A stretch of 64,000 nucleotides of DNA from Microbacterium sp. SORGH_AS_0969 (lineage in GTDB: Bacteria > Actinomycetota > Actinomycetes > Actinomycetales > Microbacteriaceae), in contig NZ_JAUTAG010000001.1 of NCBI RefSeq assembly GCF_030818255.1, positions 1,736,001 through 1,800,000 of the forward strand, given 5' to 3'. Of the stretch, positions 1-8,757 are shown piece by piece. Position numbers and translations under genes: made by a program. Within the stretch, counting starts at the first letter, position 1. Every line of letters begins with the position of its first letter. Below the pieces are notes generated by a model that saw only the letters and a program-made list of their open reading frames with translations, was not told where the DNA came from and did no database searches.

Positions 1-1005
1 GGCGAGCTGGGCCTCGGCGGTGTGTACGTGAGGGACGACGTCGGGGGCGCGGGCCTCTCGCGCGCCGACGCGGTGGCCATCTTCGAGGAGCTCGCCTACG
101 GCGACCCCACCGTGACGGCCTACATCACGATCCACAACATGGTCGCGTGGATGATCGACGCCTACGGCACCGACGCCCAGCGTCAGCGCTGGCTGCCCGG
201 ACTCGTCGCGATGGACGACCTCGGTGCCTACTGCCTCACCGAGCCCGGCGCGGGATCCGACGCGGCGGCGATCACCACCTCGGCGATCCGCCACGGTGAC
301 ACCTACGTGCTCACGGGCGTGAAGCAGTTCATCTCGGGTGCGGGCGAGGCATCCGTCTATGTCGTCATGGCCCGCACGGGCGAGCCGGGCGCGCGGGGGA
401 TCAGCGCATTCCTCGTTCCTGCCGACGCCGAGGGGCTGTCGTTCGGCCCCCTCGAGAAGAAGATGGGCTGGAACGCCCAACCGACCCGCCAGGTCGTCCT
501 CGACGAGGTGCGGATACCCGCCGAGAACCTCCTCGGCGGCGAGGGCCGCGGCTTCTCGATCGCGATGACGGCGCTCAACGGCGGCCGATTGAACATCGCC
601 ACCTGCTCGATCGGCGGGGCGCGCTGGGCCCTCGACCGCGCGATCGCCTACGTCCACGAGCGTTTCACCTTCGGCGAGGCGCTCGCCGAGAAGCAGTCCG
701 TCGTCTTCGCGGTGGCCGACATGGCCACCGAGCTCGAGGCGGCGCGCCTGCTCGTGCGCGATGCGGCGACGGCGCTGGACGCGAAGAACCCCGACACCGC
801 GACCCGCTGCGCCATGGCGAAGCGTTTCGCGACCGACGTCGGCTTCCGCGTCGCGAACGAGGCCCTGCAGTTGCACGGCGGCTACGGCTACCTGCAGGAC
901 TACGGCATCGAGAAGGTCGTGCGCGATCTGCGCGTGCACCAGATTCTCGAGGGCACGAACGAGATCATGCGTCTCATCGTCGGTCGGAGCGTTCTGGCCG
1001 CGTGA
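1..1005 (+). CDS. Acyl-CoA dehydrogenase, isobutyryl-CoA type (5' partial)
   Basis: The frame is open from base 1, so the N-terminus lies upstream; 334 residues are visible. The family oxidises acyl-CoA to the 2-enoyl form with FAD and passes electrons to ETF. Visible are the flavin/substrate loop [13 protein letters not shown], the FAD-binding stretch [12 protein letters not shown], and [11 protein letters not shown], whose first Glu is at the catalytic-base position. MGWNAQPTR and GGRLNIA resemble isobutyryl-CoA dehydrogenase, an enzyme of valine degradation. An enoyl-CoA hydratase follows 79 bp downstream and etfBA lies nearby, which fits branched-chain acyl-CoA oxidation. The family is certain; the exact substrate is inferred. 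Confidence 0.92.
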   Translation, partial: GELGLGGVYVRDDVGGAGLSRADAVAIFEELAYGDPTVTAYITIHNMVAWMIDAYGTDAQRQRWLPGLVAMDDLGAYCLTEPGAGSDAAAITTSAIRHGDTYVLTGVKQFISGAGEASVYVVMARTGEPGARGISAFLVPADAEGLSFGPLEKKMGWNAQPTRQVVLDEVRIPAENLLGGEGRGFSIAMTALNGGRLNIATCSIGGARWALDRAIAYVHERFTFGEALAEKQSVVFAVADMATELEAARLLVRDAATALDAKNPDTATRCAMAKRFATDVGFRVANEALQLHGGYGYLQDYGIEKVVRDLRVHQILEGTNEIMRLIVGRSVLAA

Positions 1006-1084
1006 CGTCGAGTCCCTCGGCGATGTCGGGGGAGCGTGGGAGCATGCCAGAGCGGGCCGTCCGCGCCGACAGAACGGGAGTGAC

Positions 1085-1873
1085 ATGACGGATCAGGATG
1101 CCGGTTACGAGACGATCCGCGTCGAGCAGCGGGGTCGCGTCGGGTGGATCACCCTCGACCGCCCCGAGGCGCTGAACGCGTTGAACACACGCACCATGCA
1201 CGAGGTGGTCGCCGCGGCCGAGGCGTTCGACGCCGACGAGGGCGTCGGTGCGATCGTCGTGACCGGGAGCGAGAAGGCGTTCGCCGCGGGAGCCGACATC
1301 AAAGAGATGGAGGGCAAGTCCAGCGTCGAGATGATCCTGACCGACCACTTCGGCGGCTGGTCGCGGTTCGCGGCCGTTCGCACACCCGTGATCGCCGCCG
1401 TCTCGGGCTACGCCCTCGGCGGCGGCTGCGAGCTCGCGCTGATGTGCGACGTCATCCTGGCCTCCGACCGCGCGAGGTTCGGCCAGCCCGAGGTGCAGTT
1501 GGGCGTGATCCCGGGCATGGGCGGGACGCAGCGGCTCGTGCGTGCCCTGGGGTACTACAAGGCGGCCGAACTCGTCTTGACCGGCCGGATGATCGACGCG
1601 GCCGAGGCCGAGCGGGTGGGGCTGGTCTCGCGCGTCGTGCCCGGGGCCGACCTGCTCGAGGAGGCGCAGGCGGTCGCCGAGACGATCGCCGCGAAACCGC
1701 TGCCCGCCCTCTACGCGGCGAAGGCCGCGCTCGACGCGGCGCTCGAGACCTCTCTCGCCGAGGGCCTGCGTTTCGAGCGGCAGGCGTTCGCCGGCCTCTT
1801 CGACACGGCCGACCAGAAGGAGGGGATGGCGGCGTTCCGCGAGAAGCGGGCACCGTCGTTCACCCACCGATGA
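1085..1873 (+). CDS. Enoyl-CoA hydratase / isomerase
   Basis: 262-residue crotonase-fold protein that hydrates 2-enoyl-CoA, the step after acyl-CoA dehydrogenase. The ATG at 1085 has GGGAG at 1076-1080. The oxyanion-hole segment [11 protein letters not shown] and the second active-site loop [11 protein letters not shown] are present, followed by [18 protein letters not shown], which carries the catalytic Glu region of short-chain enoyl-CoA hydratases. Length matches the family. It is probably cotranscribed with the preceding dehydrogenase. A methylmalonyl- or methacrylyl-CoA-directed role is possible from the neighbour but is not shown by the sequence. Confidence 0.93.
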   Translation: MTDQDAGYETIRVEQRGRVGWITLDRPEALNALNTRTMHEVVAAAEAFDADEGVGAIVVTGSEKAFAAGADIKEMEGKSSVEMILTDHFGGWSRFAAVRTPVIAAVSGYALGGGCELALMCDVILASDRARFGQPEVQLGVIPGMGGTQRLVRALGYYKAAELVLTGRMIDAAEAERVGLVSRVVPGADLLEEAQAVAETIAAKPLPALYAAKAALDAALETSLAEGLRFERQAFAGLFDTADQKEGMAAFREKRAPSFTHR

Positions 1874-1934
1874 TCGAGACGACGCGACGGAACCCCGCTC
1901 GATCGGCCGCGCCGCGCGCGGCTACGGGCCCACG

Positions 1935-2462
1935 TCAGAGCGGGTCGGGCACCGGAGCGGGATCGGCGAAGTCGCCGGCACCCTTGCGGAAGCGCGCGAT
2001 GATCCGCACGAGCGCCGTCGCGTCGTCGTCGTCGAGTCCGAGGTCCGCGAACACGGTGTTGAGCGCCGCGGTCGCTTCGTCCACCCGTCGTCGCCCCTCG
2101 TCGGTCAGGGCGAGCAGCGCCGCGCGTCCGTCGGTGGGGTGCGGTTCACGAGAGACGAGCCCGTCGCGGGTCAGCCGCTCGACCGTGTTCGTGACGCTCG
2201 TCGGATGCACCTGCAGCCGGGCGATCGCGCTGGCCATCGGCATCCGTCCCTCCCGTGTGAAGGCGAGCAGCCGCAGCATCTCGAAGCGCGAGAACGACAG
2301 GTCGAAGGGCTTCAGCGCCCGGTCGATGGATGCCATGAGCAACTGGTGCGCCCGGATCACCGAGGTCACGACCGTCATGCCGTCGGCGGCGTCGTCCCAC
2401 CCGTGCGCGAGCCACTGGCGTTTGGCCTCGGCGATGGGGTCGACCGGCAGTCGTCGCGTCAT
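1935..2462 (-). CDS. MarR-family transcriptional regulator
   Basis: 175-residue winged-helix repressor of the MarR family. The start at 2462 is preceded by a strong GAGGAGG site at 2466-2474. Residues about 30-150 contain the dimerisation helices and the wing: LSFSRFEMLRLLAF, then the recognition region RLQVHPTSVTNTVERL and the wing VSREPHPTDGRAA. The gene converges with the enoyl-CoA hydratase, and etfBA starts about 460 bp from its 5' end on the opposite strand. It may therefore sense an acyl-CoA or aromatic acid and control the fatty-acid/ETF genes, which is inference from position only. Confidence 0.9.
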   Translation of the reverse strand: MTRRLPVDPIAEAKRQWLAHGWDDAADGMTVVTSVIRAHQLLMASIDRALKPFDLSFSRFEMLRLLAFTREGRMPMASAIARLQVHPTSVTNTVERLTRDGLVSREPHPTDGRAALLALTDEGRRRVDEATAALNTVFADLGLDDDDATALVRIIARFRKGAGDFADPAPVPDPL

Positions 2463-2921
2463 GGGTCCTCCTCGTGCTTCACGGTACCGCGCGGGCGGTA
2501 TCCGCGGCGCGGGGTGGGTACCGCGCGGTGAACGGTGGCCGGGAGCCAGGGTGTGGCTGGGCGTGCAGCGGTGGCCGGGCGGCGAGCGGTGGTCGGGCGG
2601 CGAGCGGTGGCTGAGCCGGTCGAAGCTTCCGCGGGCGTCGAACGGGTGTCCGGTCCCTTCGACGGGCTCAGGGACCTGCGTTGTGCGGTGGTGGCTGAGC
2701 GTGTCGAAGCCTCCGCGGGCGTCGCGCGGGGGCCCGGTCCCTTCGACGGGCTCAGGGACCTGTGTTGTGCGGTGGTGGCTGAGCGTGTCGAAGCCTCCGC
2801 GGGCGTCGCGCGGGCGGCGGGGCGTGCAGCGGTGGCTGAGCCTGTCGAAGCCTCCGCGCCCCGAACGTGGCCGTGGCCATGAGGCCGTGGCATCCATCCC
2901 CCGAACGAAGGAGCCGCGTCG
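2463..2921. repeat. Repeat family A cluster between marR and etfB
   Basis: A gene-free stretch holding four copies of TGAGCCTGTCGAAGC-like sequence (2612-2626, 2696-2710, 2780-2794, 2837-2851) and two copies of the opposite-strand form CCTTCGACGGGCTCAGGG (within 2652-2676 and 2736-2760). The two reverse copies and the flanking text recur with an 84-bp period. Each 25-bp reverse copy begins GGTCCC and ends GGGACC, so it can fold alone, and neighbouring forward and reverse copies can also pair. Any promoter for etfB must lie here or within the last 60 bp. AAGGAG at 2908-2913 is the etfB ribosome site. Confidence 0.85.
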
Positions 2922-3701
2922 ATGAAGATCGTGGTGCTGATCAAAGAAGTGCCCGACACGTGGGGCGAGCGCCGGCTCGACCTCGAGACCGGGCTGACCG
3001 ACCGGGCGGCCGCGACGCCCGTGCTCGACGAGATCGACGAGCGAGCGGTCGAGGCCGCGCTCGCCTTCGCCGACGCGCACCCCGGTACCGAGGTGGTCGC
3101 GCTGACGATGGCGCCGGCGTCGGCCGCAGCCACCGTGCGCAAGGCGCTGGCCATGGGAGCGACGTCCGCCGTGCACGTCGTCGACGATGCGCTGCACGGG
3201 GCCGACCTCCTGCTGACCGCCGAGGTGCTCGCCGCGGCGATCCGGCGCACGGGATTCGACCTCGTGATCGCGGGTAACCTCTCGACCGACGGGGGTGGCG
3301 GCGTGCTGCCCGCGATGATCGCCGAGATGCTCGGTGTGCCTCACCTGACCGCGCTGTCGAGCCTCGAGCTGACGGACGACTCCGCTACCGGCGACCGCGT
3401 GAGCGACGCGGGCACCATGCGGGTGTCGGCCGCTCTCCCGGCGGTCGTCTCGATCACCGAGGCGATGCCCGAGGGGCGGTTCACGACCTTCAAGGGCATC
3501 ATGGCGGCGAAGAAGAAGCCGTACGAGACCGTCGATGCCACGGCCCTCGGGGTCGAGCCCGACGATCCGGCAGTGCCCCGGTACATCATGCTGTCGGTCG
3601 CCGAGCGTCCTCCCCGCGAGGCGGGGATCAAGATCACCGACGAGGGGGATGCCGCCGAGAAGCTCGCCGCGTTCCTCGCCGACGAGGGGGTGCTGCGATG
3701 A
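2922..3701 (+). CDS. etfB: Electron transfer flavoprotein beta subunit
   Basis: 259-residue small subunit of ETF, which binds AMP structurally and docks acyl-CoA dehydrogenases. [13 protein letters not shown] at the N-terminus is the family hallmark. The loop around [19 protein letters not shown], the region [16 protein letters not shown], and the recognition-loop end [14 protein letters not shown] are all where the family has them. The stop overlaps the start of etfA (ATGA at 3698-3701), so the two subunits are translationally coupled. Length is normal. Confidence 0.96.
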   Translation: MKIVVLIKEVPDTWGERRLDLETGLTDRAAATPVLDEIDERAVEAALAFADAHPGTEVVALTMAPASAAATVRKALAMGATSAVHVVDDALHGADLLLTAEVLAAAIRRTGFDLVIAGNLSTDGGGGVLPAMIAEMLGVPHLTALSSLELTDDSATGDRVSDAGTMRVSAALPAVVSITEAMPEGRFTTFKGIMAAKKKPYETVDATALGVEPDDPAVPRYIMLSVAERPPREAGIKITDEGDAAEKLAAFLADEGVLR

Positions 3702-4651
3702 CCGTCGCGCTCGTGCTGCTCGAGGTACTCCCCAATGGGGCGCTCGCCGCGTCGTCCGCGGGGCTGCTGGCCGCGGCCGGCCGGGTGGGGGAGCCGGTCG
3801 CCGTCATCGTGGGACCGTCGCGCGCCGCGGAGGAGGCCGCCGGCCTCGGCGCGGTGCGCGTGCTCACCGCCGACGCCGATTCCGACGCCCTGACCCTTCC
3901 CGTGGTCGACGCGCTCGCCGCGGCGGTCGCGCGCGAGCGCCCCGACCTCGTGCTCGCGTCGAACTCCATCGAATCGCGCGACGCCGTGGCCCGCTTGGCC
4001 GCACGTCTGCGGTTGCCGCTCGCTGCCGACGTGGTGGGTCTCGACCGCGACGAGCTCGGGATCGTGGCGCGGCATTCCGCCTTCGGCGGGGCATTCACGG
4101 TGGAGGGTGCCCCGACCTTCGGGCCGCTTGTCGCCACCCTGCGGCCGGGCGCGGTCACCGAGCGCCTCGACACGCAGCCTCTTGTCGTCGAGCGGCTGGA
4201 GGTCGTGGCATCCGGAGTCCCGGCGGGTCGAGTCGAGAGTTTCTCCGAGACCGCCGCGCCGTCGTCGCGCCCCGAGCTGCGCGGCGCGGACATCGTGGTG
4301 GCCGGAGGGCGCGGCGTGGGCTCGCGCGAGAACTTCGCGCTCGTCGAGCAGCTCGCCGACGTGCTCGGCGCCGCGGTCGGCGCATCGCGCGCGGCGGTCG
4401 ACGCCGGATACGTGCCGGCCGCCGCGCAGGTCGGACAGACGGGCGTTACCGTGTCGCCGCGGCTTTACATCGCGCTCGGGATCTCGGGGGCGATCCAACA
4501 CCGCGCCGGCATGCAGACCGCTACCACCATCGTCGCGGTCGACAAAGACGCCGAGGCGCCGATCTTCGCGATCGCCGACTTCGGTATCGTCGGAGATCTG
4601 TTCACCGTCGTCCCGCACCTGATCAGCGCGCTCGAGGCTCCGAAGAAATAG
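3698..4651 (+). CDS. etfA: Electron transfer flavoprotein alpha subunit
   Basis: 317-residue FAD-carrying subunit of ETF. The C-terminal FAD domain shows [43 protein letters not shown] and the closing [18 protein letters not shown], all standard. It accepts electrons from acyl-CoA dehydrogenases such as the one at the window edge. Its TAG stop at 4649-4651 is followed with no gap by the ATG of a cytochrome b membrane protein, which suggests a shared transcript and possibly a shared electron path to quinone. Confidence 0.96.
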   Translation: MTVALVLLEVLPNGALAASSAGLLAAAGRVGEPVAVIVGPSRAAEEAAGLGAVRVLTADADSDALTLPVVDALAAAVARERPDLVLASNSIESRDAVARLAARLRLPLAADVVGLDRDELGIVARHSAFGGAFTVEGAPTFGPLVATLRPGAVTERLDTQPLVVERLEVVASGVPAGRVESFSETAAPSSRPELRGADIVVAGGRGVGSRENFALVEQLADVLGAAVGASRAAVDAGYVPAAAQVGQTGVTVSPRLYIALGISGAIQHRAGMQTATTIVAVDKDAEAPIFAIADFGIVGDLFTVVPHLISALEAPKK

Positions 4652-6172
4652 ATGGCGTCCACACCACGCAACCCGCGTCGCGGGCTGCCGCGCGTCCCCG
4701 GCGGGGAGCCCTGGCCGCCCGCGGTCTCCGGCGCGCCCGAGGCGGGGGACGACATCTCCGTGGTGGGCGCCGCGCCGGTGCAGGGTGCGCGGGGCGACGG
4801 CGAGCCGTGGCCGCCAGGTTCCGTTGTTGCGGATTCGGAGAACGGCGGCGGATCCGGACGTAGCGGCGAGATCGATCCGAATCCGGTGACGCTTTCCGAA
4901 TCCGCGGCCGTGTCGGTCGCGCAGGATGCGGCCGGTCTCGCGGATTCCGCGAGTTCCGGGCGTGAGCCTCTTTCGGATCCGGATGCCGCGGACTCCGCGC
5001 CCACGTCGGAGGTGCGGCGGGGGCTGCCTCGCGTTTCGGGTGGCGAGCCGTGGCCGCCGGCTTCCGCGCGCGCAGATTCGGAGAACGGCGGCAGATCCGG
5101 ACGCATCGGCGAGATCGATCCGAATCCGGTGACGCTTTCCGAATCCGCGACCCCGTCGGCCGCCCCTCGCCCGCCCCTCGCGGTGCGGAGGACGGTGTGG
5201 CCGGGCGTCGCGGCATCCGCACCTCGCCCCGCGAAGGCCGAACCGCACCGCATCGGCCCCTACACGCCGCTGCAGTGGCTCGGCTCGATGATCGTGCTCG
5301 GAGTCTTCGCGTTCGCGCTGGCCGGGATCGCGGTGCTGCTCGCGCGGTTCGTCCTGGCTCTCGAGCCGGGGCGCGACTTCCTGGCCGCCTTCCCGGGCGA
5401 GTACCCGCTCCCCGAGGGGGCGCCGGTGGGGCTCCCCGTCTGGCTGAACTGGTCGCACTTCCTCAACAGCTTCTTCCTACTCTTCATCATCCGCACGGGA
5501 TGGCAGGTGCGGCGTGAGAAGCGGCCGAGCGCCTTCTGGTCCCCGCGGAAGAACAAGAAGCGCCGCATCAGCCTGACGCTGTGGTTCCACCAGGCTGTCG
5601 ACATCCTATGGATCGCGAACGGTGTCGTCTTCGTCGTGCTGCTGTTCGCGACCGGGCAGTGGATGCGCATCGTCCCGACGTCGTGGGAGGTCTTCCCGAA
5701 CGCACTGTCGGCCGCGCTGGAGTACGTCTCGCTCGACTGGCCCACCGAGAACGGCTGGGTGAATTACAACAGCCTCCAGCAGCTGTCGTACTTCGCGATC
5801 ACGTTCGTCGCCGCGCCGCTCGCGATCCTCAGCGGCGTGCGGCTGTCGGGGGTGTGGCCGAAGAACGCCGAGAAGCTCAACAGGATGTACCCCCTCGAGT
5901 GGGCGCGCAGAATCCACTTCCCCGTGATGCTGTTCTTCGTGGCGTTCATCGTCGTGCACGTCGGGCTGGTGCTGGCGACGGGCGCCCTGCGCAACCTGAA
6001 TCACATGTACGCCGCGCGCGGCGCGGTCGACCCCGACTCCTTCACGAGCGACCCGACCGGGTTGCTGATCTTCGCGGCATCCCTGCTCGTGATGGCCGCG
6101 GGATGGGTGGCCGCGCGACCGCGCGTCCTGGCGCCGATCGCTCGGCTCTTCGGCGACGTGAAGATGCGCTGA
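4652..6172 (+). CDS. Cytochrome b/b6-domain membrane protein with repeat-built N-terminus
   Basis: 506 residues if translated from the ATG at 4652, directly after the etfA stop. The C-terminal ~300 residues are a cytochrome b-like integral membrane domain with about six hydrophobic segments. Candidate heme ligands are the His in WSHFLNS, LWFHQAVD, RRIHFPVML and IVVHVGL. The first ~200 residues are low-complexity, with GEPWPP three times and a 26-residue block (residues 60-85 and 141-166) encoded by two 77-bp near-identical repeats. A GTG at 5195 (residue 182), just after GGAGG, is an alternative start that would remove the whole extension. Probably passes ETF-derived or other electrons to quinone; this is inferred. 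Confidence 0.75.
   Translation: MASTPRNPRRGLPRVPGGEPWPPAVSGAPEAGDDISVVGAAPVQGARGDGEPWPPGSVVADSENGGGSGRSGEIDPNPVTLSESAAVSVAQDAAGLADSASSGREPLSDPDAADSAPTSEVRRGLPRVSGGEPWPPASARADSENGGRSGRIGEIDPNPVTLSESATPSAAPRPPLAVRRTVWPGVAASAPRPAKAEPHRIGPYTPLQWLGSMIVLGVFAFALAGIAVLLARFVLALEPGRDFLAAFPGEYPLPEGAPVGLPVWLNWSHFLNSFFLLFIIRTGWQVRREKRPSAFWSPRKNKKRRISLTLWFHQAVDILWIANGVVFVVLLFATGQWMRIVPTSWEVFPNALSAALEYVSLDWPTENGWVNYNSLQQLSYFAITFVAAPLAILSGVRLSGVWPKNAEKLNRMYPLEWARRIHFPVMLFFVAFIVVHVGLVLATGALRNLNHMYAARGAVDPDSFTSDPTGLLIFAASLLVMAAGWVAARPRVLAPIARLFGDVKMR
4829..5148. repeat. Repeat family E: two in-frame 77-bp units
   Basis: Units at 4829-4905 and 5072-5148 have the same length and differ at only a few bases. Each starts GC(G/A)GATTCGGA and ends TCCGAATCCGC, so the ends are inverted repeats, with an internal GATCGATCCGAATCCGG. 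Both units lie on codon boundaries in the same frame and encode the same peptide block in the cytochrome b gene. Each is preceded by a shared GAGCCGTGGCCGCC stretch. No further copy was noticed elsewhere in the window. Confidence 0.85.
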
Positions 6173-6857
6173 GCGGGCGGGGCCTTGCGGCTACTGCTCG
6201 GGCGAAACGATGTGCGGCACGCTGCGCGCTCATCGCGTGCGCGCGGGCGTCCGCGCGGCTCCGCGCCAGCCGCGCATAAACGCTGTTTGCACGCATAAAC
6301 GCGTGCAGAGCGTGTTTCTGTGAGCGGATGGCGTTTATGGATGCCGAATGCCGGCCGCGGCCTCGCGCCCACCCAACCGCGGCTCCGTGCCACGCCTCCC
6401 GCGGCTCCGCGCCGCGCCTCCCGCGGCTCCGCGCCGCGCCTCCCGCGGCTCCGCGCCGCGCCATGCCCTCGCCCCCGCTCTGGTCCCGCGCTCCGGCCCC
6501 GCGCTCCGCGCTCCGCGCCAGCGCGCATAAACGCTGTTTGCGCGCATAAACGCGTGCAGAGCGTGTTTCTGTGAGCGGATGGCGTTTATGGATGCCGAAT
6601 GCCGACCGCGGCCCGGCGTCTGCCCGACCGCTACCTCGCGCGGTCCCCGCGCGCCCCGCGGCTCTGCCCTCTGGTGGCCTCGCGCCAGTACGCATAAACG
6701 CTGTTTGCGCGCATAAACGCGTGCAGAGCGTGTTTCTGTGAGCGGATGGCGTTTATGGATGCCGAATGCGGCGCCGCAGCGCTCCCGCCCTCAGCCGCGG
6801 CGCCGCCCCGCCCGCAGCCCCGCCGCGCCGCCCGCAGCCCCGCCCGCAACCCACCCC
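6173..6857. repeat. Repeat family B, three copies, with GC-rich tandem repeats
   Basis: This 685-bp region has no convincing gene. Three 78-bp copies of one element lie at 6274-6351, 6525-6602 and 6692-6769. Each starts GCATAAACGC, carries a second CATAAACGCG, then GCGTGTTT, and ends with GCGTTTATGGATGCCGAATG, so the arms form nested palindromes. Between the copies is GC-rich low-complexity sequence, including about three tandem 22-bp units (CCTCCCGCGGCTCCGC) near 6394-6460. It separates the cytochrome b gene from the convergent bioQ gene. Confidence 0.85.
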
Positions 6858-7421
6858 CTACGCGAGCGGCCCCGCGCCCGCACGCGCCCGCAGCCCGCCG
6901 GCGATGAGGTCGAGTCCGAAGGCGAAGTCGTCGCTCTCGAGGCCCGAGGTGCCCTCGCGCGCGCCGAGGCTGTCGTACTGCAGGCGCTGCTGCTCGTGCC
7001 AGACGAAGCCCAGCACGTAGTGCAGCACCGTGGTGGCGCCGCGGCGCGCGGTGTCGGCGTCGAACCCGGCGGCGGCGACCGCGGCGGTCAGCCGATCGTG
7101 CGCCAGCGTCGACCCGAGGCCGAGCGCGAGGGTGCTCGAGACGACCTCGGCGCCGTCGCGGTACGCGAGCAGAGCGTCCCGCAGGGCGAGAGCTTCGGTG
7201 CGGAGGTCGACGGGGATTCCGGATGCCATCCGGCCGACGATCCTGTCCGAGAGCTCCGCGAGCAGGGTCTGCTTGTTCGGGAAGTGCCAGTACAGAGCGC
7301 TGGGCTGCACCTCCAGGGCTGCTGCGAGTCGGCGCATGGTGAGGTCGGGGAGTCCGTGATCATCGAGGATCCGCAGGGCGGTCTGGGCGACGTCGTCGGC
7401 GGAGTGTCCTCGGGGTGCCAT
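6858..7421 (-). CDS. bioQ: TetR-family biotin repressor, BioQ-like
   Basis: 187-residue TetR regulator. The N-terminal helix-turn-helix is LTMRRLAAALEVQPSALYWH (residues about 28-47), followed by a C-terminal all-helical ligand domain. It is divergent from bioY, and the 56-bp gap holds two tandem TGAAC-N3-GTTCA palindromes, the motif known for actinobacterial BioQ, a TetR repressor of biotin genes. Family membership is clear from sequence. The BioQ assignment rests on the operator and the bioYMN neighbour, and both are strong. Confidence 0.88.
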   Translation of the reverse strand: MAPRGHSADDVAQTALRILDDHGLPDLTMRRLAAALEVQPSALYWHFPNKQTLLAELSDRIVGRMASGIPVDLRTEALALRDALLAYRDGAEVVSSTLALGLGSTLAHDRLTAAVAAAGFDADTARRGATTVLHYVLGFVWHEQQRLQYDSLGAREGTSGLESDDFAFGLDLIAGGLRARAGAGPLA

Positions 7422-7430
7422 GCGTCTGAG

Positions 7431-7470
7431 TATAGTGAACGCTGTTCAGGTGAACACCGTTCAGGAAAGG
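7431..7470 (+). promoter_or_regulatory. bioY promoter with two tandem BioQ operators
   Basis: TATAGT at 7431-7436 is a good -10 box for bioY. It runs directly into TGAAC-GCT-GTTCA (7436-7448), followed two bases later by TGAAC-ACC-GTTCA (7451-7463). The centres are 15 bp apart. AGGAAAGG at 7463-7470 is the ribosome site and decides for the ATG at 7478 over the GTG at 7472. Bound repressor would block both bioY and bioQ. Confidence 0.85.
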
Positions 7471-7477
7471 CGTGCTC

Positions 7478-8080
7478 ATGACCCGCACTCTCGATGCCAC
7501 CGACCTCGCCCGCGTCGCCGTCTTCGCCGCGCTCATCGCGGTCCTGGGGCTGCCTGGCAGCTTCCCCCTCTTCGGCGGCGTGCCGATCACGGCGCAGACG
7601 CTCGGAGTGATGCTGGCCGGCGCGGTTCTCGGACCGTGGCTCGGTGCGCTCTCGGTGTCGATCCTCCTCGCGCTCGCCGCAGTGGGACTCCCCGTCCTCG
7701 CGGGCGGGCGGGGAGGATTCGGCGTCTTCCTGGGACCGACTGCGGGGTACGCCCTCGGGTGGATCCTCGGGGCGATCGTTATCGGACTGATCGTGCACGC
7801 GGGCGGACGTCGTCCCGTGGCGTGGCGCACCGCCGCGGCGATGATCGTCGGGGGGATCGGCGCCATCTACGCCCTCGGCATCCCGGTGCAGAGCCTGGTG
7901 ACGCGTCTGCCGCTCGCCGAGACGGCGCTGACGAGCCTGGTGTTCGTGCCGGGGGATCTCCTCAAAGCGGCGATTGCGACGATCGTGGTGTCGGTGCTGG
8001 TGCGTGCCTATCCGCGAGGTTTCCGGCGCGCGTGGCGCGGGGCTGCCGGTGAAAGGACGCCGGCCGACGTGCACGCGTGA
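7478..8080 (+). CDS. bioY: Biotin transporter substrate-binding subunit BioY
   Basis: 200-residue integral membrane S-component of an ECF vitamin importer, which binds biotin. Visible are GLPGSFPLFGGVPITAQTLG, the BioY signature that includes the biotin-site PITAQTLG, and the glycine-rich LPVLAGGRGGFGVFLGPTAG, followed by further membrane helices. The ATG at 7478 is chosen because the AGGAAAGG site lies 7 bp upstream. The stop overlaps the GTG start of bioM. Regulated by the adjacent BioQ-type operators. Confidence 0.96.
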   Translation: MTRTLDATDLARVAVFAALIAVLGLPGSFPLFGGVPITAQTLGVMLAGAVLGPWLGALSVSILLALAAVGLPVLAGGRGGFGVFLGPTAGYALGWILGAIVIGLIVHAGGRRPVAWRTAAAMIVGGIGAIYALGIPVQSLVTRLPLAETALTSLVFVPGDLLKAAIATIVVSVLVRAYPRGFRRAWRGAAGERTPADVHA

Positions 8081-8757
8081 TCCGCTGCCGGCGCCTGACC
8101 GCCCGCCTCGGCGACACGGAGGTGCTCCACGACGTGACCCTGGACCTCGAAGCCCGGACCATCGCGATCATCGGCGACAACGGCTCGGGCAAGTCCACCT
8201 TCGCCCGACTCGCGGCCGGGCTCTTGCGGCGGGCGGCGGGAGAGCTGGAGGTCCTCGATCTCGATCCGGACAGGGATGCCACCGACCTGCGCCGTCGCGT
8301 CGCCCTCGTGCTCAGCAACCCCGACGCGCAGATCATCATGCCCACCGTCGCCGAGGATGTCGCGCTCTCGCTCCGTCCGCTCCGCCTCGCGCGCGAGGAA
8401 CGGAACCGCCGCGTCGCCGCGGCACTCCAACGCTTCGGCCTGGACGCTCTCGCCGACCGCCCCGCCCACGACCTTTCCGGGGGTCAGAAGCAGCTCCTCG
8501 CGCTGTGCGGTGCGTTCGTGCGCGAGCCCGACCTGGTCGTCGCCGATGAGCCCACGGCGTTCCTCGACGCGCGCAACGCCCGCGCCGTCGCCGACCACCT
8601 CTTCGCCGACACCGGGCACGCGCTCATTGTCGTCACGCACGACCTCGCCCTGGCACGCCGGTGCGAGCAGGCCGTGCTGTTCGCGGACGGCGGGGTCGTG
8701 GCATCCGGTGCATCCGACATGGTCGTCGATGCCTACGAGAGCGCCCTGGCGTGCTGA
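8077..8757 (+). CDS. bioM: Energy-coupling factor ATPase BioM
   Basis: 226-residue ABC ATPase of the biotin ECF transporter. Walker A is GDNGSGKST, the Q-loop region is VLSNPDAQIIMPTVAEDVA (typical of ECF ATPases), the signature is LSGGQKQLLAL, Walker B is LVVADEPTAFLD and the switch His lies in VVTHDLALA. The GTG start overlaps the bioY stop, and its own stop overlaps the start of bioN. One ATPase gene only, as in BioMNY systems. Confidence 0.95.
   Translation: MIRCRRLTARLGDTEVLHDVTLDLEARTIAIIGDNGSGKSTFARLAAGLLRRAAGELEVLDLDPDRDATDLRRRVALVLSNPDAQIIMPTVAEDVALSLRPLRLAREERNRRVAAALQRFGLDALADRPAHDLSGGQKQLLALCGAFVREPDLVVADEPTAFLDARNARAVADHLFADTGHALIVVTHDLALARRCEQAVLFADGGVVASGASDMVVDAYESALAC

Noticed and set aside
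974..1867. Minus-strand open frame opposite the enoyl-CoA hydratase
   Set aside because: The plus-strand gene has complete crotonase motifs and a ribosome site; the opposite frame has only biased composition.
2535..2882. Possible small plus-strand protein in the marR-etfB gap
   Set aside because: The frame is made of the family A repeats and repeats with their 84-bp period. It has no ribosome site and no non-repeat sequence.
6320..6574. Small open frames in the repeat region before bioQ
   Set aside because: They follow the GC-rich tandem repeats and family B copies; openness comes from low stop frequency in GC-rich DNA.
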